A DNA stretch of 64,000 bases from Mesorhizobium sp. (GTDB taxonomy: Bacteria; Pseudomonadota; Alphaproteobacteria; Rhizobiales; Rhizobiaceae): the NCBI GenBank assembly GCA_004963905.1, contig SUGL01000009.1, positions 1 to 64,000 of the forward strand. Reading direction: 5' to 3'. Positions within the stretch are counted from its first letter, which is position 1, and every line of letters begins with the position of its first letter. This document shows, piece by piece, positions 8,179 through 16,585 of this stretch. Below the pieces are notes generated by a model that saw only the letters and a program-made list of their open reading frames with translations, had not been told where the DNA came from and searched no databases. The translations under genes and the position numbers were made by a program.

Positions 8179-9275
8179 CAGATGGCTTCCCTCATTGGCT
8201 CGGTTGCTGATCCTGCCGCGTCGTTCAGGATCCGGTCCAGCTCGGTGGCGCGGTGCGCCGATGTGTGTTCGTCGAGAACGCGTTCGCGAGCTCGGCGGCG
8301 CAGCGCCTCGAGCTCGCCGTCCGACAGATCGAGCGCGGCGACCACATCGTCGGTGCAATGCGCAAGCAGGATCTCGCTGCCCGGCTCGAAGAAGCTGTCC
8401 AGCCCGGGCCAGTCGTCGGAAATGATCGCTGCGCCGCAGGCTGCCGCTTCGAACAGTCGGCCCGATGGGCACCAGCCCTTGCGCGCCATCGCCTCGCGGG
8501 TGACGTTCAAGGTGAGGCGCGACGAGCAGAAGAAGGCGGGATGGTCGGCAGGCGGCAGATGCCTGACAAAGAAGATGTTGTCGCGCCATGGGAACTCCAC
8601 GGGGTACTGCGCGCCACCGATGACGAAGCGGCGATCCGGCATCTGGACAGCAGGCGCGAGGAGCAGTTTTTCGACACCTTGTTGGCGATCCGCGGCATAG
8701 GTCCCCAGGTAAGACAGATCGCCCGCAAATTCGGCCCTGGGCTGCGACGGCCGATGGTGATTGGGGTCGACATGGCCGTAGAGCGGCAGGATGTGACGCG
8801 CGCCCAGCGTCGTCTTCAGCGCCTCGACGGCAGGACCGCCCGTATAGCTCAGCACCAGGTCGAAGTCGCGAAGACCTTCAGGGTCGAAATAGGGCGGGAG
8901 GTCGCCTTGTTCGATCCTGCTCAAGGTGACCGCAGTATCGAGGTCGTAGAATACCTTCAGCCCCTGACAACTGTCCTGGGCAAGCCGTGAGGCTTCGACG
9001 GCATCCGCGCAATACGAAGTCACGATCACCACGTCCGCCTGTTGGATCGCATTCGCCGCCGCATGGCGCACGCCCTTCCAATCCGGATAGATCACCACCT
9101 CGCCGCCGTCGAGCCGGTCGAGATCCCTTGCGCGGGCATAGTAGGGGGTGTCGCGCTCAAAGAAGCTGATGCCCCAGCCGAGCTGCGCCAGGGCGCGTAT
9201 CAGGCCGCGCCAGAGCGTGGCATGTCCGTTCCCCCAGGAGGAGGTGACGGTGAGGCCGAAGATCACCATGCGCAT
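8178..9275 (-). CDS. CgeB-family glycosyltransferase (copy 1)
   Basis: A 365-aa protein with TSSWGNGHATLWRGLIRALA at the N-terminus, a central DLSYLGTYAADRQ, and a C-terminal Glyco_trans_1_2 type domain: LTLNVTREAM, GRLFEAAACGAAIISDDWPG. CgeB-like proteins are GT-B glycosyltransferases named for a Bacillus spore-coat maturation gene. It is closely related to the copy at 19193, sharing SSWGNGHAT and the same domain spacing, so the two runs hold paralogs. Donor and acceptor unknown. Confidence 0.8.
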   Translation of the reverse strand: MRMVIFGLTVTSSWGNGHATLWRGLIRALAQLGWGISFFERDTPYYARARDLDRLDGGEVVIYPDWKGVRHAAANAIQQADVVIVTSYCADAVEASRLAQDSCQGLKVFYDLDTAVTLSRIEQGDLPPYFDPEGLRDFDLVLSYTGGPAVEALKTTLGARHILPLYGHVDPNHHRPSQPRAEFAGDLSYLGTYAADRQQGVEKLLLAPAVQMPDRRFVIGGAQYPVEFPWRDNIFFVRHLPPADHPAFFCSSRLTLNVTREAMARKGWCPSGRLFEAAACGAAIISDDWPGLDSFFEPGSEILLAHCTDDVVAALDLSDGELEALRRRARERVLDEHTSAHRATELDRILNDAAGSATEPMREAI

Positions 9276-9288
9276 CGCGCAGCCCCCG

Positions 9289-9885
9289 TCAGGCGAGTTC
9301 GTTCAGACGAATGAGCTTCGAGCCCCAGTCGCCATGGACGATGGTGGTGATCGAGGCGGGCTCAATGTCGAAACGAAAACAGTCGCCAAGTTGAAGGGTA
9401 AGGACCTTGCACACAGCGGCCTTGATGACGTCCGCGTGGCTGATCAGCGCCACGCATCGGTTTGGGTTTTGTTGACGCAACGCATCCATCAGACCGATGA
9501 CCCGCTGCTGCGTGTCGTGCATGGTCTCGCCGCCTGGCGTGCGGGCGTTCTGTCGCTGGTCGTTCCAGATATGCCAGTTGGCATCACCGTTGAGCTCTTC
9601 GAACGTTTTGCCCGACCATGCGCCATAGTCGATTTCGTCCAATTCCTGGCGGATGGAGATCTGCTCGAGCTCGCAGGCGACGGCGATCGGTTTCGCTGTT
9701 TCCAATGTACGCTTGCGAGGGCTGCTCAGCATTGCGGCAAGCGGTTCCCTCGCCATGCGGCGTGCCAGGTGCCGCGCTTGTGCCTGCCCGGCGCGACAGA
9801 GCTTGACGTCCTCCAGGCGGCCGGCCAGATAGCGGTCGACGTTGTCATACGCGGCATGCCGGATGAGGAAGAAGGTCGTGGTCAT
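9289..9885 (-). CDS. Histidine phosphatase (phosphoglycerate mutase-like)
   Basis: A 198-aa protein with the RHA phosphohistidine motif at residues 9-11 ([10 protein letters not shown]), [14 protein letters not shown], the catalytic-domain Glu-Ile-Asp-Tyr-Gly-Ala-Trp-Ser-Gly and the second His in [12 protein letters not shown]. The superfamily dephosphorylates small molecules. It follows ino1 directly with an ATGA overlap, so removal of phosphate from inositol phosphate or a phosphorylated glycoside is an attractive inference. Confidence 0.85.
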   Translation of the reverse strand: MTTTFFLIRHAAYDNVDRYLAGRLEDVKLCRAGQAQARHLARRMAREPLAAMLSSPRKRTLETAKPIAVACELEQISIRQELDEIDYGAWSGKTFEELNGDANWHIWNDQRQNARTPGGETMHDTQQRVIGLMDALRQQNPNRCVALISHADVIKAAVCKVLTLQLGDCFRFDIEPASITTIVHGDWGSKLIRLNELA

Positions 9886-10985
9886 TCCGCGGCATCGAGC
9901 ATCGGCTCGTCCCTGCCGGCTATGAAGGCGAGCGTGCGCAGGCGGGCCTCAGCGTCGGTGAACTGCTCCGGTGGCGACTTCATGAAATAGCTGCAAGGCC
10001 CCGTGAGCGCCCCGGCAATGCCGCGATCGATTGCAAGCTTGGCGCAGCGCACCGCGTCTATCACCACGCCGGCGGAGTTGGGCGAATCCCAGACTTCCAG
10101 CTTGAGCTCGGCATTCAGCGGCACGCCGCCGAACGTCGTGCCTTCGAGGCGGATATAGGCCCATTTGCGGTCGGTGAGCCAAGGCACGTGGTCGCTCGGT
10201 CCTACATGGATGTTACCCGGTTCGAGCGGAACATCGATCTGGCTGGTGACGGATTGCGTCTTGGAGATCTTCTTTGATTCCAGCCGCTCGCGCTCCAGCA
10301 TGTTGAGGAAGTCCGTGTTGCCGCCGAAATTGAGCTGGTAGGTGCGGTCGATGCGCACCCCGCGTTCCCGGAAAAGATTGGCGAGCAGCCGGTGAACGAT
10401 GGTGGCGCCGACCTGGCTCTTGATGTCGTCGCCGACAAGGGGCAGGCCGCGCTCTTCGAAACGCCGACGCCATTCCGGCCGCGAAGCAATGAAGACAGGT
10501 ATGCAGTTGACGAACGCGCATCCGGCCGCCAAGGCGCACTCGGCATAGAAGTGGGTGGCCGCTTCCGATCCAACCGGCAGATACGAGACGAGCACCTCAG
10601 TCCCGCTCTCGCGAAGGCTCGCGGTCACGTCGGCGACGGGTTCGTCCGCTTGCTCGATCTGGTCGCGCAGATACTTGCCGATGCCATCAAGCGTCGGCCC
10701 GCGTTCCACGCGCACGCCGATCGGCATCACATCGGCGAAACGGAAGGTGTTGTTCGGGGCGCTGTAGATTGCTTCGGCCACATCACGCCCGACCTTGCTC
10801 TTCGCGACGTCGAAGGCGCAGACGACCTCGACGTCTTCGACATGATAGCCGCCGAGATCGGCATGCATCAGTCCCGGGATGGGCTCGTTGCTTCTTGCCT
10901 GGCGATAGTGGGTGAGGCCTTGCACAAGGGAGGACGCGCAATTGCCGACGCCGACGATGCCGATGCGAACCTTTTTCGATGTCAC
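9882..10985 (-). CDS. ino1: Inositol-3-phosphate synthase
   Basis: About 367 aa, the length of prokaryotic Ino1. The NAD site is [15 protein letters not shown]; other family blocks are [43 protein letters not shown] and [13 protein letters not shown]. It converts glucose-6-phosphate to 1L-myo-inositol-1(3)-phosphate using NAD. GTG start preceded by GAGGCGG. It heads the ten-gene minus run and has its own EcfG-type promoter. An ino1 in a glycan run suggests that inositol is part of the product. Confidence 0.9.
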   Translation of the reverse strand: MTSKKVRIGIVGVGNCASSLVQGLTHYRQARSNEPIPGLMHADLGGYHVEDVEVVCAFDVAKSKVGRDVAEAIYSAPNNTFRFADVMPIGVRVERGPTLDGIGKYLRDQIEQADEPVADVTASLRESGTEVLVSYLPVGSEAATHFYAECALAAGCAFVNCIPVFIASRPEWRRRFEERGLPLVGDDIKSQVGATIVHRLLANLFRERGVRIDRTYQLNFGGNTDFLNMLERERLESKKISKTQSVTSQIDVPLEPGNIHVGPSDHVPWLTDRKWAYIRLEGTTFGGVPLNAELKLEVWDSPNSAGVVIDAVRCAKLAIDRGIAGALTGPCSYFMKSPPEQFTDAEARLRTLAFIAGRDEPMLDAAE

Positions 10986-11028
10986 GAGACCGCCGCCTCT
11001 GCTGTTGGAGGTAAGTTTCTCGCCGCCG

Positions 11029-11053
11029 AACTGGGAGCAGCCAGGAATGTTCC
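11029..11053 (-). promoter_or_regulatory. EcfG-type promoter for the ino1 run
   Basis: Minus strand GGAAC, 16 nt, AGTT; the -10-like element is 44 nt before the ino1 GTG. Only about 100 nt away a similar element faces the opposite way toward the cytochrome genes, forming a divergent stress promoter pair. Confidence 0.55.
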
Positions 11054-11155
11054 TTGAGAGCCGTAAAAATCGCTGAACCGGCCGCCGATCGATGCTCCCG
11101 AGGCCGCGTTGTCGCTGAACCGCCCGCAAGACGCCGCGTTTGCCGCCGGGGAAAT

Positions 11156-11181
11156 GGAACCTCGCCTACCCATCCCAAGTT
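11156..11181 (+). promoter_or_regulatory. EcfG-type promoter for the cytochrome operon
   Basis: GGAAC, 17-nt spacer, AGTT; ends 20 nt before the first cytochrome ATG. Divergent with the ino1 promoter. Confidence 0.5.
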
Positions 11182-11201
11182 AAAGCGCGGGAGGCAAAAT
11201 C

Positions 11202-11657
11202 ATGTCGGCAAATTTCGGCCTCTCCCTTCTGACGTTCACCGCTTTAAGGCTTCTCGCAAGCTGCGGTGGCGGGGCAGCATCACAGGAGCTGGAGCGTCAG
11301 CGCGCGATGGCCCTCGACCCTCCGATCGCTCCCGCAACCCCAACCGCACAGTTCCAGGGACCAACTGAACCTCGACTTGCGCCCGACAGCGGGCTGGCGC
11401 TGTTCCTGCGCAACGGATGCGGCGCATGCCATGCCATAAGAGGCACCGATGCGCGTGGGACGATTGCTCCGGACCTTTCCCACGTCGGATCGCGAACAGC
11501 GATCGGCGCCGGAGTCTTGCCGAACACCGAAGAAGCCATTGAACGGTTCATCGCTCGTCCTGACCTGGTGAAACCGGGCGTGAAAATGCCGGCGTTCGAT
11601 ATGCTTCCGCGGGCCGAAATCCAGGCGATCGCGAGATATCTGAAGGCCTTGCAGTGA
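11202..11657 (+). CDS. Monohaem cytochrome c, probable lipoprotein
   Basis: A 151-aa protein. A short hydrophobic leader ends in LLASC, a plausible lipobox. The haem site is CGACH (residues about 74-78), with ALFLRNG before it and a probable Met ligand in KMPAFDMLP. It would carry electrons on the outer face of the inner membrane. The gene starts the oxidase island, and its stop overlaps a possible start of the next cytochrome (TGATG). The likely partner is the CtaC-D-E oxidase downstream. Confidence 0.85.
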   Translation: MSANFGLSLLTFTALRLLASCGGGAASQELERQRAMALDPPIAPATPTAQFQGPTEPRLAPDSGLALFLRNGCGACHAIRGTDARGTIAPDLSHVGSRTAIGAGVLPNTEEAIERFIARPDLVKPGVKMPAFDMLPRAEIQAIARYLKALQ

Positions 11658-11746
11658 TGTCGGGGGCTCGTTCTCATACCCGGGCAAGGCCGTCCAATAC
11701 CGCTTCAAATGCAGAAGACGACATCGGCAGGGTGGCAAACGAACCG

Positions 11747-12823
11747 ATGATGATACGGCTGAAGCATGTCGTCTACGGCGCGGTCGGTTTGCCTGTTGTC
11801 ATATTGTTGGGAGCGTGGATCGGTTTTTTCAATGTGGGCGCCAGCACCGGACATTGGAAGGTGACCGCTTGGTTTCTGGAACTCGCCATGCGCTCGGCCG
11901 TGCGCACTTATGCCTTGGCGGTGAATGCCCCCCAAACTCTCGACGGGCGGGGCCTGCCGGCGGCGGCCGCGCATTTTGCGCGGGGCTGCGCGATCTGCCA
12001 CGGTGCACCTGGCGAGCCACGCTCGCCGGCGGTGCTGCGCATGCTTCCGCAACCGCCGGATCTGGCACCGAGGGTCGGAGATTGGACTGACGCCCAGCTG
12101 TTTCGCATCGTCAAACATGGAATAAGGTTCACCGGCATGCCCGCCTGGCCGGCCCGCGACCGTGACGACGAGGTCTGGGCAATGGTCGCTTTCCTGCGGG
12201 AACTCCCAAATCTCGATGCGAACGAATTTCGCACGCTTGCCTTCAATGGGGGCCAGGCAACCAGCAGCGATCGGCAACCTGACACTCCAGGCGCTCTGCG
12301 CGACTGCGCGCGCTGCCACCGAACTGACGGCAAGGGCAGCGGTGGTCTCGTGCCGTCACTGGCCGGGCAGAAGCAAGCCTACCTGTTCGCCAGCCTCCAG
12401 TCCTTTGCCAGAGGCGACCGCACGAGCGGCTTCATGGCTCTGCCGGTGACCGGCGTCACAGCTGACGAAATGGCCGCGCTTTCCCGACATTTCGCAGCCC
12501 AGCCGCCGGTCTTGGGGAATCGCGATCAAGTTCCGGCGCCGACGATCGAAAAGGGGCAGCATATCGCCGAGGTCGGAATCCCGGAAAAGAACGTGCCTGC
12601 CTGTTCCGGCTGCCATGTCGGACCCGACAGAAATCCTATCTACCCGCGCCTTGATGGTCAGCAGGCCGCCTATCTCGAAGAACAATTGAAGCTTTTCCGG
12701 TCCGAGAGCCGAGGCGGCACTCAATTTTGGCGCATCATGGCGACCGCGGCACAACGCCTATCGGACGAGGAGATCCGAGCGGTATCGGAATATTTCGCCA
12801 CGCGTTCTGAAGGGTCTCGATGA
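11747..12823 (+). CDS. Membrane-anchored trihaem cytochrome c
   Basis: About 358 aa. It begins MMIRLKHVVYGAVG with one N-terminal membrane helix, then three haem sites: CAICH, CARCH and CSGCH, each heading a cytochrome-c fold of roughly 100 residues (closing motifs include GIRFTGMPAW and GFMALPVTGV). A translation start at 11657 that overlaps the previous stop is possible, but adds 30 poorly conserved residues. Similar proteins serve as electron-entry subunits for oxidases or dehydrogenases. With the monohaem lipoprotein it could pass electrons to the CuA site of CtaC. Confidence 0.8.
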   Translation: MMIRLKHVVYGAVGLPVVILLGAWIGFFNVGASTGHWKVTAWFLELAMRSAVRTYALAVNAPQTLDGRGLPAAAAHFARGCAICHGAPGEPRSPAVLRMLPQPPDLAPRVGDWTDAQLFRIVKHGIRFTGMPAWPARDRDDEVWAMVAFLRELPNLDANEFRTLAFNGGQATSSDRQPDTPGALRDCARCHRTDGKGSGGLVPSLAGQKQAYLFASLQSFARGDRTSGFMALPVTGVTADEMAALSRHFAAQPPVLGNRDQVPAPTIEKGQHIAEVGIPEKNVPACSGCHVGPDRNPIYPRLDGQQAAYLEEQLKLFRSESRGGTQFWRIMATAAQRLSDEEIRAVSEYFATRSEGSR

Positions 12824-12900
12824 ACGATCCGCACGCCGTGGAGACCCGAGGCTGTGCGGGCCAGGGATGGTCTGACCAGGCGCGGTCGAGATCAGCTCAA

Positions 12901-12925
12901 GGAACTTTATTGTTTTTTGCCAGTT
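12901..12925 (+). promoter_or_regulatory. Possible EcfG-type promoter upstream of ctaC
   Basis: GGAAC, 16 nt, AGTT on the plus strand, about 360 nt before the proposed ctaC start. No other plus-strand gene lies between. It may drive the oxidase genes with a long leader, or be chance. Confidence 0.4.
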
Positions 12926-13064
12926 CAAACACCGCACGGACGGCTCACCTGAGGGATAGCCGACTGAAGCAATCCTCCTGGTGAAGCCACGCTGAATGGA
13001 ATCCTGGCCGCCTGACGAGATACGGAATTTCAGGGCCGGCAAATGCCCCCGACGTTCGTTGCAT

Positions 13065-13181
13065 CTATGGCGCGTAGATGCCGCAAAACAGAAGAACGCC
13101 GCCAATCAGACAAAAGGCAAACAGCGTCGCGACATAAAACCCGGGCTCGCGGAAAATCCTGGTGTCACGTTCGAGACTCAC
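13065..13181 (-). CDS. 38-aa single-helix membrane protein inside the oxidase island
   Basis: A short reading frame on the strand opposite to the oxidase genes. It starts at GTG with AAAGGAGG 7 nt upstream, one of the best ribosome sites in the window. The product has a charged start (SLERDTRIFREPG) and one helix (FYVATLFAFCLIGGVLLFCG), ending IYAP. A GGAAC-N17-TGTT promoter lies upstream. Size, helix and place beside an aa3-type oxidase suggest a small oxidase-associated or stress membrane protein; function unknown. Confidence 0.7.
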   Translation of the reverse strand: MSLERDTRIFREPGFYVATLFAFCLIGGVLLFCGIYAP

Positions 13182-13214
13182 CGCTCTGCCTCCTTTGCGC
13201 TGGATGAAGCCAAC

Positions 13215-13240
13215 AACACCCAACAGCATCGGAGAGTTCC
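13215..13240 (-). promoter_or_regulatory. EcfG-type promoter for the 38-aa protein
   Basis: Minus strand GGAAC, 17 nt, TGTT, ending 33 nt before the GTG start. Confidence 0.5.
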
Positions 13241-13286
13241 GGATGCCGTCGCTTCCCCGCTTTTGGAACGCGAAAGGATTGGGACA

Positions 13287-14078
13287 TTGTTGCCCGGTCT
13301 TGCGGTGATCCTTGTCGGCTCAGCCTTTCTCCCCGGCTGCGCCGGCGTTCAGTCAGCCCTCGATCCGCATGGCGAGCAGGCCGACACGCTGGCTTTTCTG
13401 TTCTGGACGTTCACGGCCGTGCTCGGACTGGTCTGGCTGGTCACCATGGCCGGCCTGCTCTTCGCGCTGACGCGCCCGCGAGGCGGTCGCGACGAACCTG
13501 CCGAAGCGCATCCAGCCGTCAAACGGCCGATGCTTGCAGCCTTTGCCGCGATGCTGGCCTCGAGCGCCATCGTTCTCTGCGGCTTGACGGTGCTCAGCTT
13601 CGGCGGACAAAGGGTGATTTTCGAAAGTGCAGCGCTGGGTTCGCCGACAATCTCGGTCACCGGACACCAGTGGTGGTGGCAGGTCCGCTACGAAGGAGAC
13701 GATGGCTTCGAGACGGCAAACGAGATCCGCATCCCGGTTGGCAGCCCGGTCGACATCAAGCTCGCCACGGCCGATGTCATTCACTCGTTCTGGATACCGA
13801 GCCTAGCCGGCAAGCTCGACCTCATCCCCGGCAAAGTAAACGAGCTCCAGATCGAGGCGAGCAAACCTGGCATTTACCGCGGTCAGTGTGCCGAATTCTG
13901 CGGTCAGCAGCATGCGCACATGGCTATCTTCGTGGTGGCAATGGAGCCGAACGAATTCGAACGCTGGCGCACCAATCAAGCCGCGCCGGCAAAGCTGGCG
14001 GCTCGTCTTGCGAGGCAAGGTGTTGTTGCTAGCGCACGATCGCCTGCGTTGGCCGCTCTGCCGGAGAGATCGCAATGA
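13287..14078 (+). CDS. ctaC: Cytochrome c oxidase subunit II
   Basis: About 263 aa. A lipoprotein-like leader (LPGLAVILVGSAFLPGC) is followed by two membrane helices, the aromatic block GHQWWWQVRYEG, DVIHSFWIPSLAGK, and the CuA site CAEFCGQQHAHM with its two Cys, His and Met. It receives electrons from cytochrome c. No ATG is available in frame near the leader; TTG at 13287, preceded by GAAAGG, is my best start, while an ATG at 12996 would add an unrelated 97 residues across the opposite-strand small gene. No haem c domain is fused. Confidence 0.85.
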   Translation: MLPGLAVILVGSAFLPGCAGVQSALDPHGEQADTLAFLFWTFTAVLGLVWLVTMAGLLFALTRPRGGRDEPAEAHPAVKRPMLAAFAAMLASSAIVLCGLTVLSFGGQRVIFESAALGSPTISVTGHQWWWQVRYEGDDGFETANEIRIPVGSPVDIKLATADVIHSFWIPSLAGKLDLIPGKVNELQIEASKPGIYRGQCAEFCGQQHAHMAIFVVAMEPNEFERWRTNQAAPAKLAARLARQGVVASARSPALAALPERSQ

Positions 14079-15988
14079 GCCCGGCGGTCGAGGATTCTCA
14101 CCAGATCCATGATACCGACCTGGGCGACGAGGAGCTGCGCGCAAGGCTGAATAGGACCTGGGGCACGCCCGGCGGCCTGATCGGCGTTCTCTCGACGGTC
14201 GATCATAAGATTATCGGCATCCGTTATGCCGTGACCGCCTTCCTCTTCCTGTTGGCCGGCGGCGTCCTGGCGATCATCATGCGGCTGCAGCTTGCGCGGC
14301 CAGACAGTCATCTCGTCGACGCCGAGCTCTACAACCAGCTTTTCACCATGCACGGCACGACGATGATGTTTCTGTTCGGGGTGCCGGTCGGCGAGGCGTT
14401 CGCCATCTATCTGGTGCCGCTCATGGTCGGCACCCGCAACATTGCCTTTCCGCGCCTCAACGCCTTCTCCTACTATGTGTATCTTTTCGGCGGCCTGATG
14501 TTGTGGGGCGGTTTCGCTTTGAGCATCCGCCCCGATGTCGGCTGGTTCTCTTACGTGCCGCTGGCAAACCTGGATTTCACACCAGGCAAAGGGCCCGACT
14601 ACTGGGCGCAGATGATCACCTTTACCGAAGTCGCCGCGCTCGCGGTGTCGGTGGAGATCGTCGTCACGGTCCTTAAGCAGCGCGCGCCGGGCATGACGCT
14701 CGACCGTATTCCGCTCTTTGTGTGGACGATGCTTGTGCATTCCTTCATCATCATCTTCGCCATGCCGGCGGTCATGCTCGCTTCGTCGATGCTGATCATG
14801 GACCGGCTGGTCGGCACGCAGTTTTTCAATGCCGATGCGGGCGGGGACCCGCTGCTTTGGCAGCACCTTTTCTGGTTCTTCGGCCACCCAGAAGTCTACA
14901 TCATCTTCCTGCCTGGAACCGCGTTCGTATCGGCGATCGTTGCAACATTCTCACGACGGCCGATCTTCGGCTACCTGCCGATGGTGCTGTCGCTGATCGC
15001 GATCGGCTTTCTGTCCTTTGGCCTGTGGGTTCACCACATGTTCGTGACCGGCCTGCCGCAGGTGGGCGCGGCATTCTTTACCGCCTCCAGCATGGCGATC
15101 GCCATTCCGAACGGCGTCCAGATATTCTGCTGGATCGCGACGCTATGGGACGGCAAGCCGGTGCTCAAGACACCGCTCATTTTCGTGCTCGGTTTTTTCT
15201 TCATCTTTGTCGCCGGCGGGCTCTCGGGCGTCATGCTGGCGTCGGTCCCGATCGATACGCAGGCGCACGACACCTATTTCGTCGTCGCCCATTTCCACTA
15301 TGTGCTGATTGGCGGCACGGTCTTTCCCCTTGTCGCGGCGGTCTACTACTGGTTCCCGAAAGTCGCGGGCCGGCTAATGGACGAGCAGCTCGGCAAATGG
15401 CAGTTCGCCCTTGCCTTCATCGGCTTCAACACCGCTTTCTTCCCCATGCACCTGCTCGGCCTGCTCGGCATGCCGCGCAGGATCTACACCTATCCCGCAG
15501 AGATGGGCTGGGGCGGGCTCAACCTGCTCGCCAGCGCCGGTGCGCTGCTGTTTTTTGCCAGCTTCCTGCTCATGATTTACAACATGGTCACCAGCGCCCG
15601 CTCAGGCGCCGCTGCCGGCGACAATCCCTGGGATGCCGATACGCTGGAGTGGGCGACCACATCGCCACCCCAGCCGCACAATTTCGACCGCATTCCCTGC
15701 ATCGCAAGCGGCTCGCCGCTATGGCATCAGGTCGACGGCAAGGCGGTGATCGGTGGACTCAAGACCGATGAGCGTGAACTCGTCGTGACGACTATCACCG
15801 AGGCCCGACCCGACATTCGCGAAGAATCGCCGGCACCCTCGATTTGGCCTTTTCTGGCTGCGCTCGCTACCGCCGTTTCCTTCATCGGTTCGATCTATAC
15901 GCCATGGGCGATTACGTGGGGTTCGCCTCTCCTCGCCATTGTGCTGGTCGCCTGGTTCTGGCCGAAAACCATCGAGGAAAACGTCTAG
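14075..15988 (+). CDS. ctaD: Cytochrome c oxidase subunit I, variant lacking the usual D- and K-channel residues
   Basis: A 637-aa haem-copper subunit I. Metal and cross-link residues are present: an HGTT block for the low-spin haem, GHPEVY, HHMF and the HFHYV block. Aligned with the orthodox copy at 45807, the D-channel block [10 protein letters not shown] reads TRNIAFPRLN (Asp to Asn), and the K-channel block PTGVKVFSW reads PNGVQIFCW (Lys to Gln). The C-terminus has about two additional helices (SIWPFLAALATAVSFIGSIY). The start overlaps ctaC by ATGA. Reduces O2 at the inner membrane; proton pumping efficiency may differ. Confidence 0.9.
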   Translation: MSPAVEDSHQIHDTDLGDEELRARLNRTWGTPGGLIGVLSTVDHKIIGIRYAVTAFLFLLAGGVLAIIMRLQLARPDSHLVDAELYNQLFTMHGTTMMFLFGVPVGEAFAIYLVPLMVGTRNIAFPRLNAFSYYVYLFGGLMLWGGFALSIRPDVGWFSYVPLANLDFTPGKGPDYWAQMITFTEVAALAVSVEIVVTVLKQRAPGMTLDRIPLFVWTMLVHSFIIIFAMPAVMLASSMLIMDRLVGTQFFNADAGGDPLLWQHLFWFFGHPEVYIIFLPGTAFVSAIVATFSRRPIFGYLPMVLSLIAIGFLSFGLWVHHMFVTGLPQVGAAFFTASSMAIAIPNGVQIFCWIATLWDGKPVLKTPLIFVLGFFFIFVAGGLSGVMLASVPIDTQAHDTYFVVAHFHYVLIGGTVFPLVAAVYYWFPKVAGRLMDEQLGKWQFALAFIGFNTAFFPMHLLGLLGMPRRIYTYPAEMGWGGLNLLASAGALLFFASFLLMIYNMVTSARSGAAAGDNPWDADTLEWATTSPPQPHNFDRIPCIASGSPLWHQVDGKAVIGGLKTDERELVVTTITEARPDIREESPAPSIWPFLAALATAVSFIGSIYTPWAITWGSPLLAIVLVAWFWPKTIEENV

Positions 15989-16585
15989 ATGGCCCGCAGC
16001 GTCGTCGATGTCTCTGGCTTGCCGACCTATGCCTTCGGCTCGCGTGTCACTCCCTGGTGGGGGACTTTCTCGTTCTGTCTGCTGGAGGGAACCGGCTTCG
16101 CACTCGGCATCGGCGGCTATCTCTACCTGGCCGTCACCAACACGCATTGGGCGAAGGACGCCGTTCCTTTGAGCCTGGCCTGGTCCGCGCTCTTCACGCT
16201 CCTCCTCATTGCAAGTGCCTTGCCAAATTTCCTGATCAAGCGGGCGGCGACGCGAGAAAATTTGCGGGCGGTGCGCCTGCTGCTGGTTGTCATGAGCTCT
16301 GTTGGTCTGGTGCTTATCTGGCTGCGCATCTTGGAATTTTCAGCCTTGCCGGTCCGCTGGAGCGACAATGCGTACGGTTCCTTCGTCTGGCTTCTGCTCG
16401 GCCTGCATGGTGTTCACGTGCTAACCGACGTTGCCGATACGCTCGTTCTCACCGTGCTGATGTTCACGCGGCACGGGACGGGCAAACGCTTCAGCGATGC
16501 TGAGGACAATGCATTCTACTGGTACTTCGTCGTGCTGTCGTGGCTGCCGCTGTATGCGGTGCTATATTGGCTGCCGAGGCTCTGA
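15989..16585 (+). CDS. ctaE: Cytochrome c oxidase subunit III
   Basis: A 198-aa protein with about five membrane helices, the WWGTFSFCLLEGTGFALGIG block and a C-terminal half WLLLGLHGVHVLTDVADTLV and EDNAFYWYFVVLSWLPLYAV, the latter equivalent to the conserved W-H-F-VD-W end of subunit III. Shorter than the seven-helix form, as in some caa3-like oxidases. It begins immediately after the ctaD stop. Confidence 0.85.
   Translation: MARSVVDVSGLPTYAFGSRVTPWWGTFSFCLLEGTGFALGIGGYLYLAVTNTHWAKDAVPLSLAWSALFTLLLIASALPNFLIKRAATRENLRAVRLLLVVMSSVGLVLIWLRILEFSALPVRWSDNAYGSFVWLLLGLHGVHVLTDVADTLVLTVLMFTRHGTGKRFSDAEDNAFYWYFVVLSWLPLYAVLYWLPRL

Noticed and set aside
7411-8700. 429-aa plus-strand frame
   Set aside because: Antisense to nucleotidyltransferase and CgeB genes; no recognisable domain or ribosome site.
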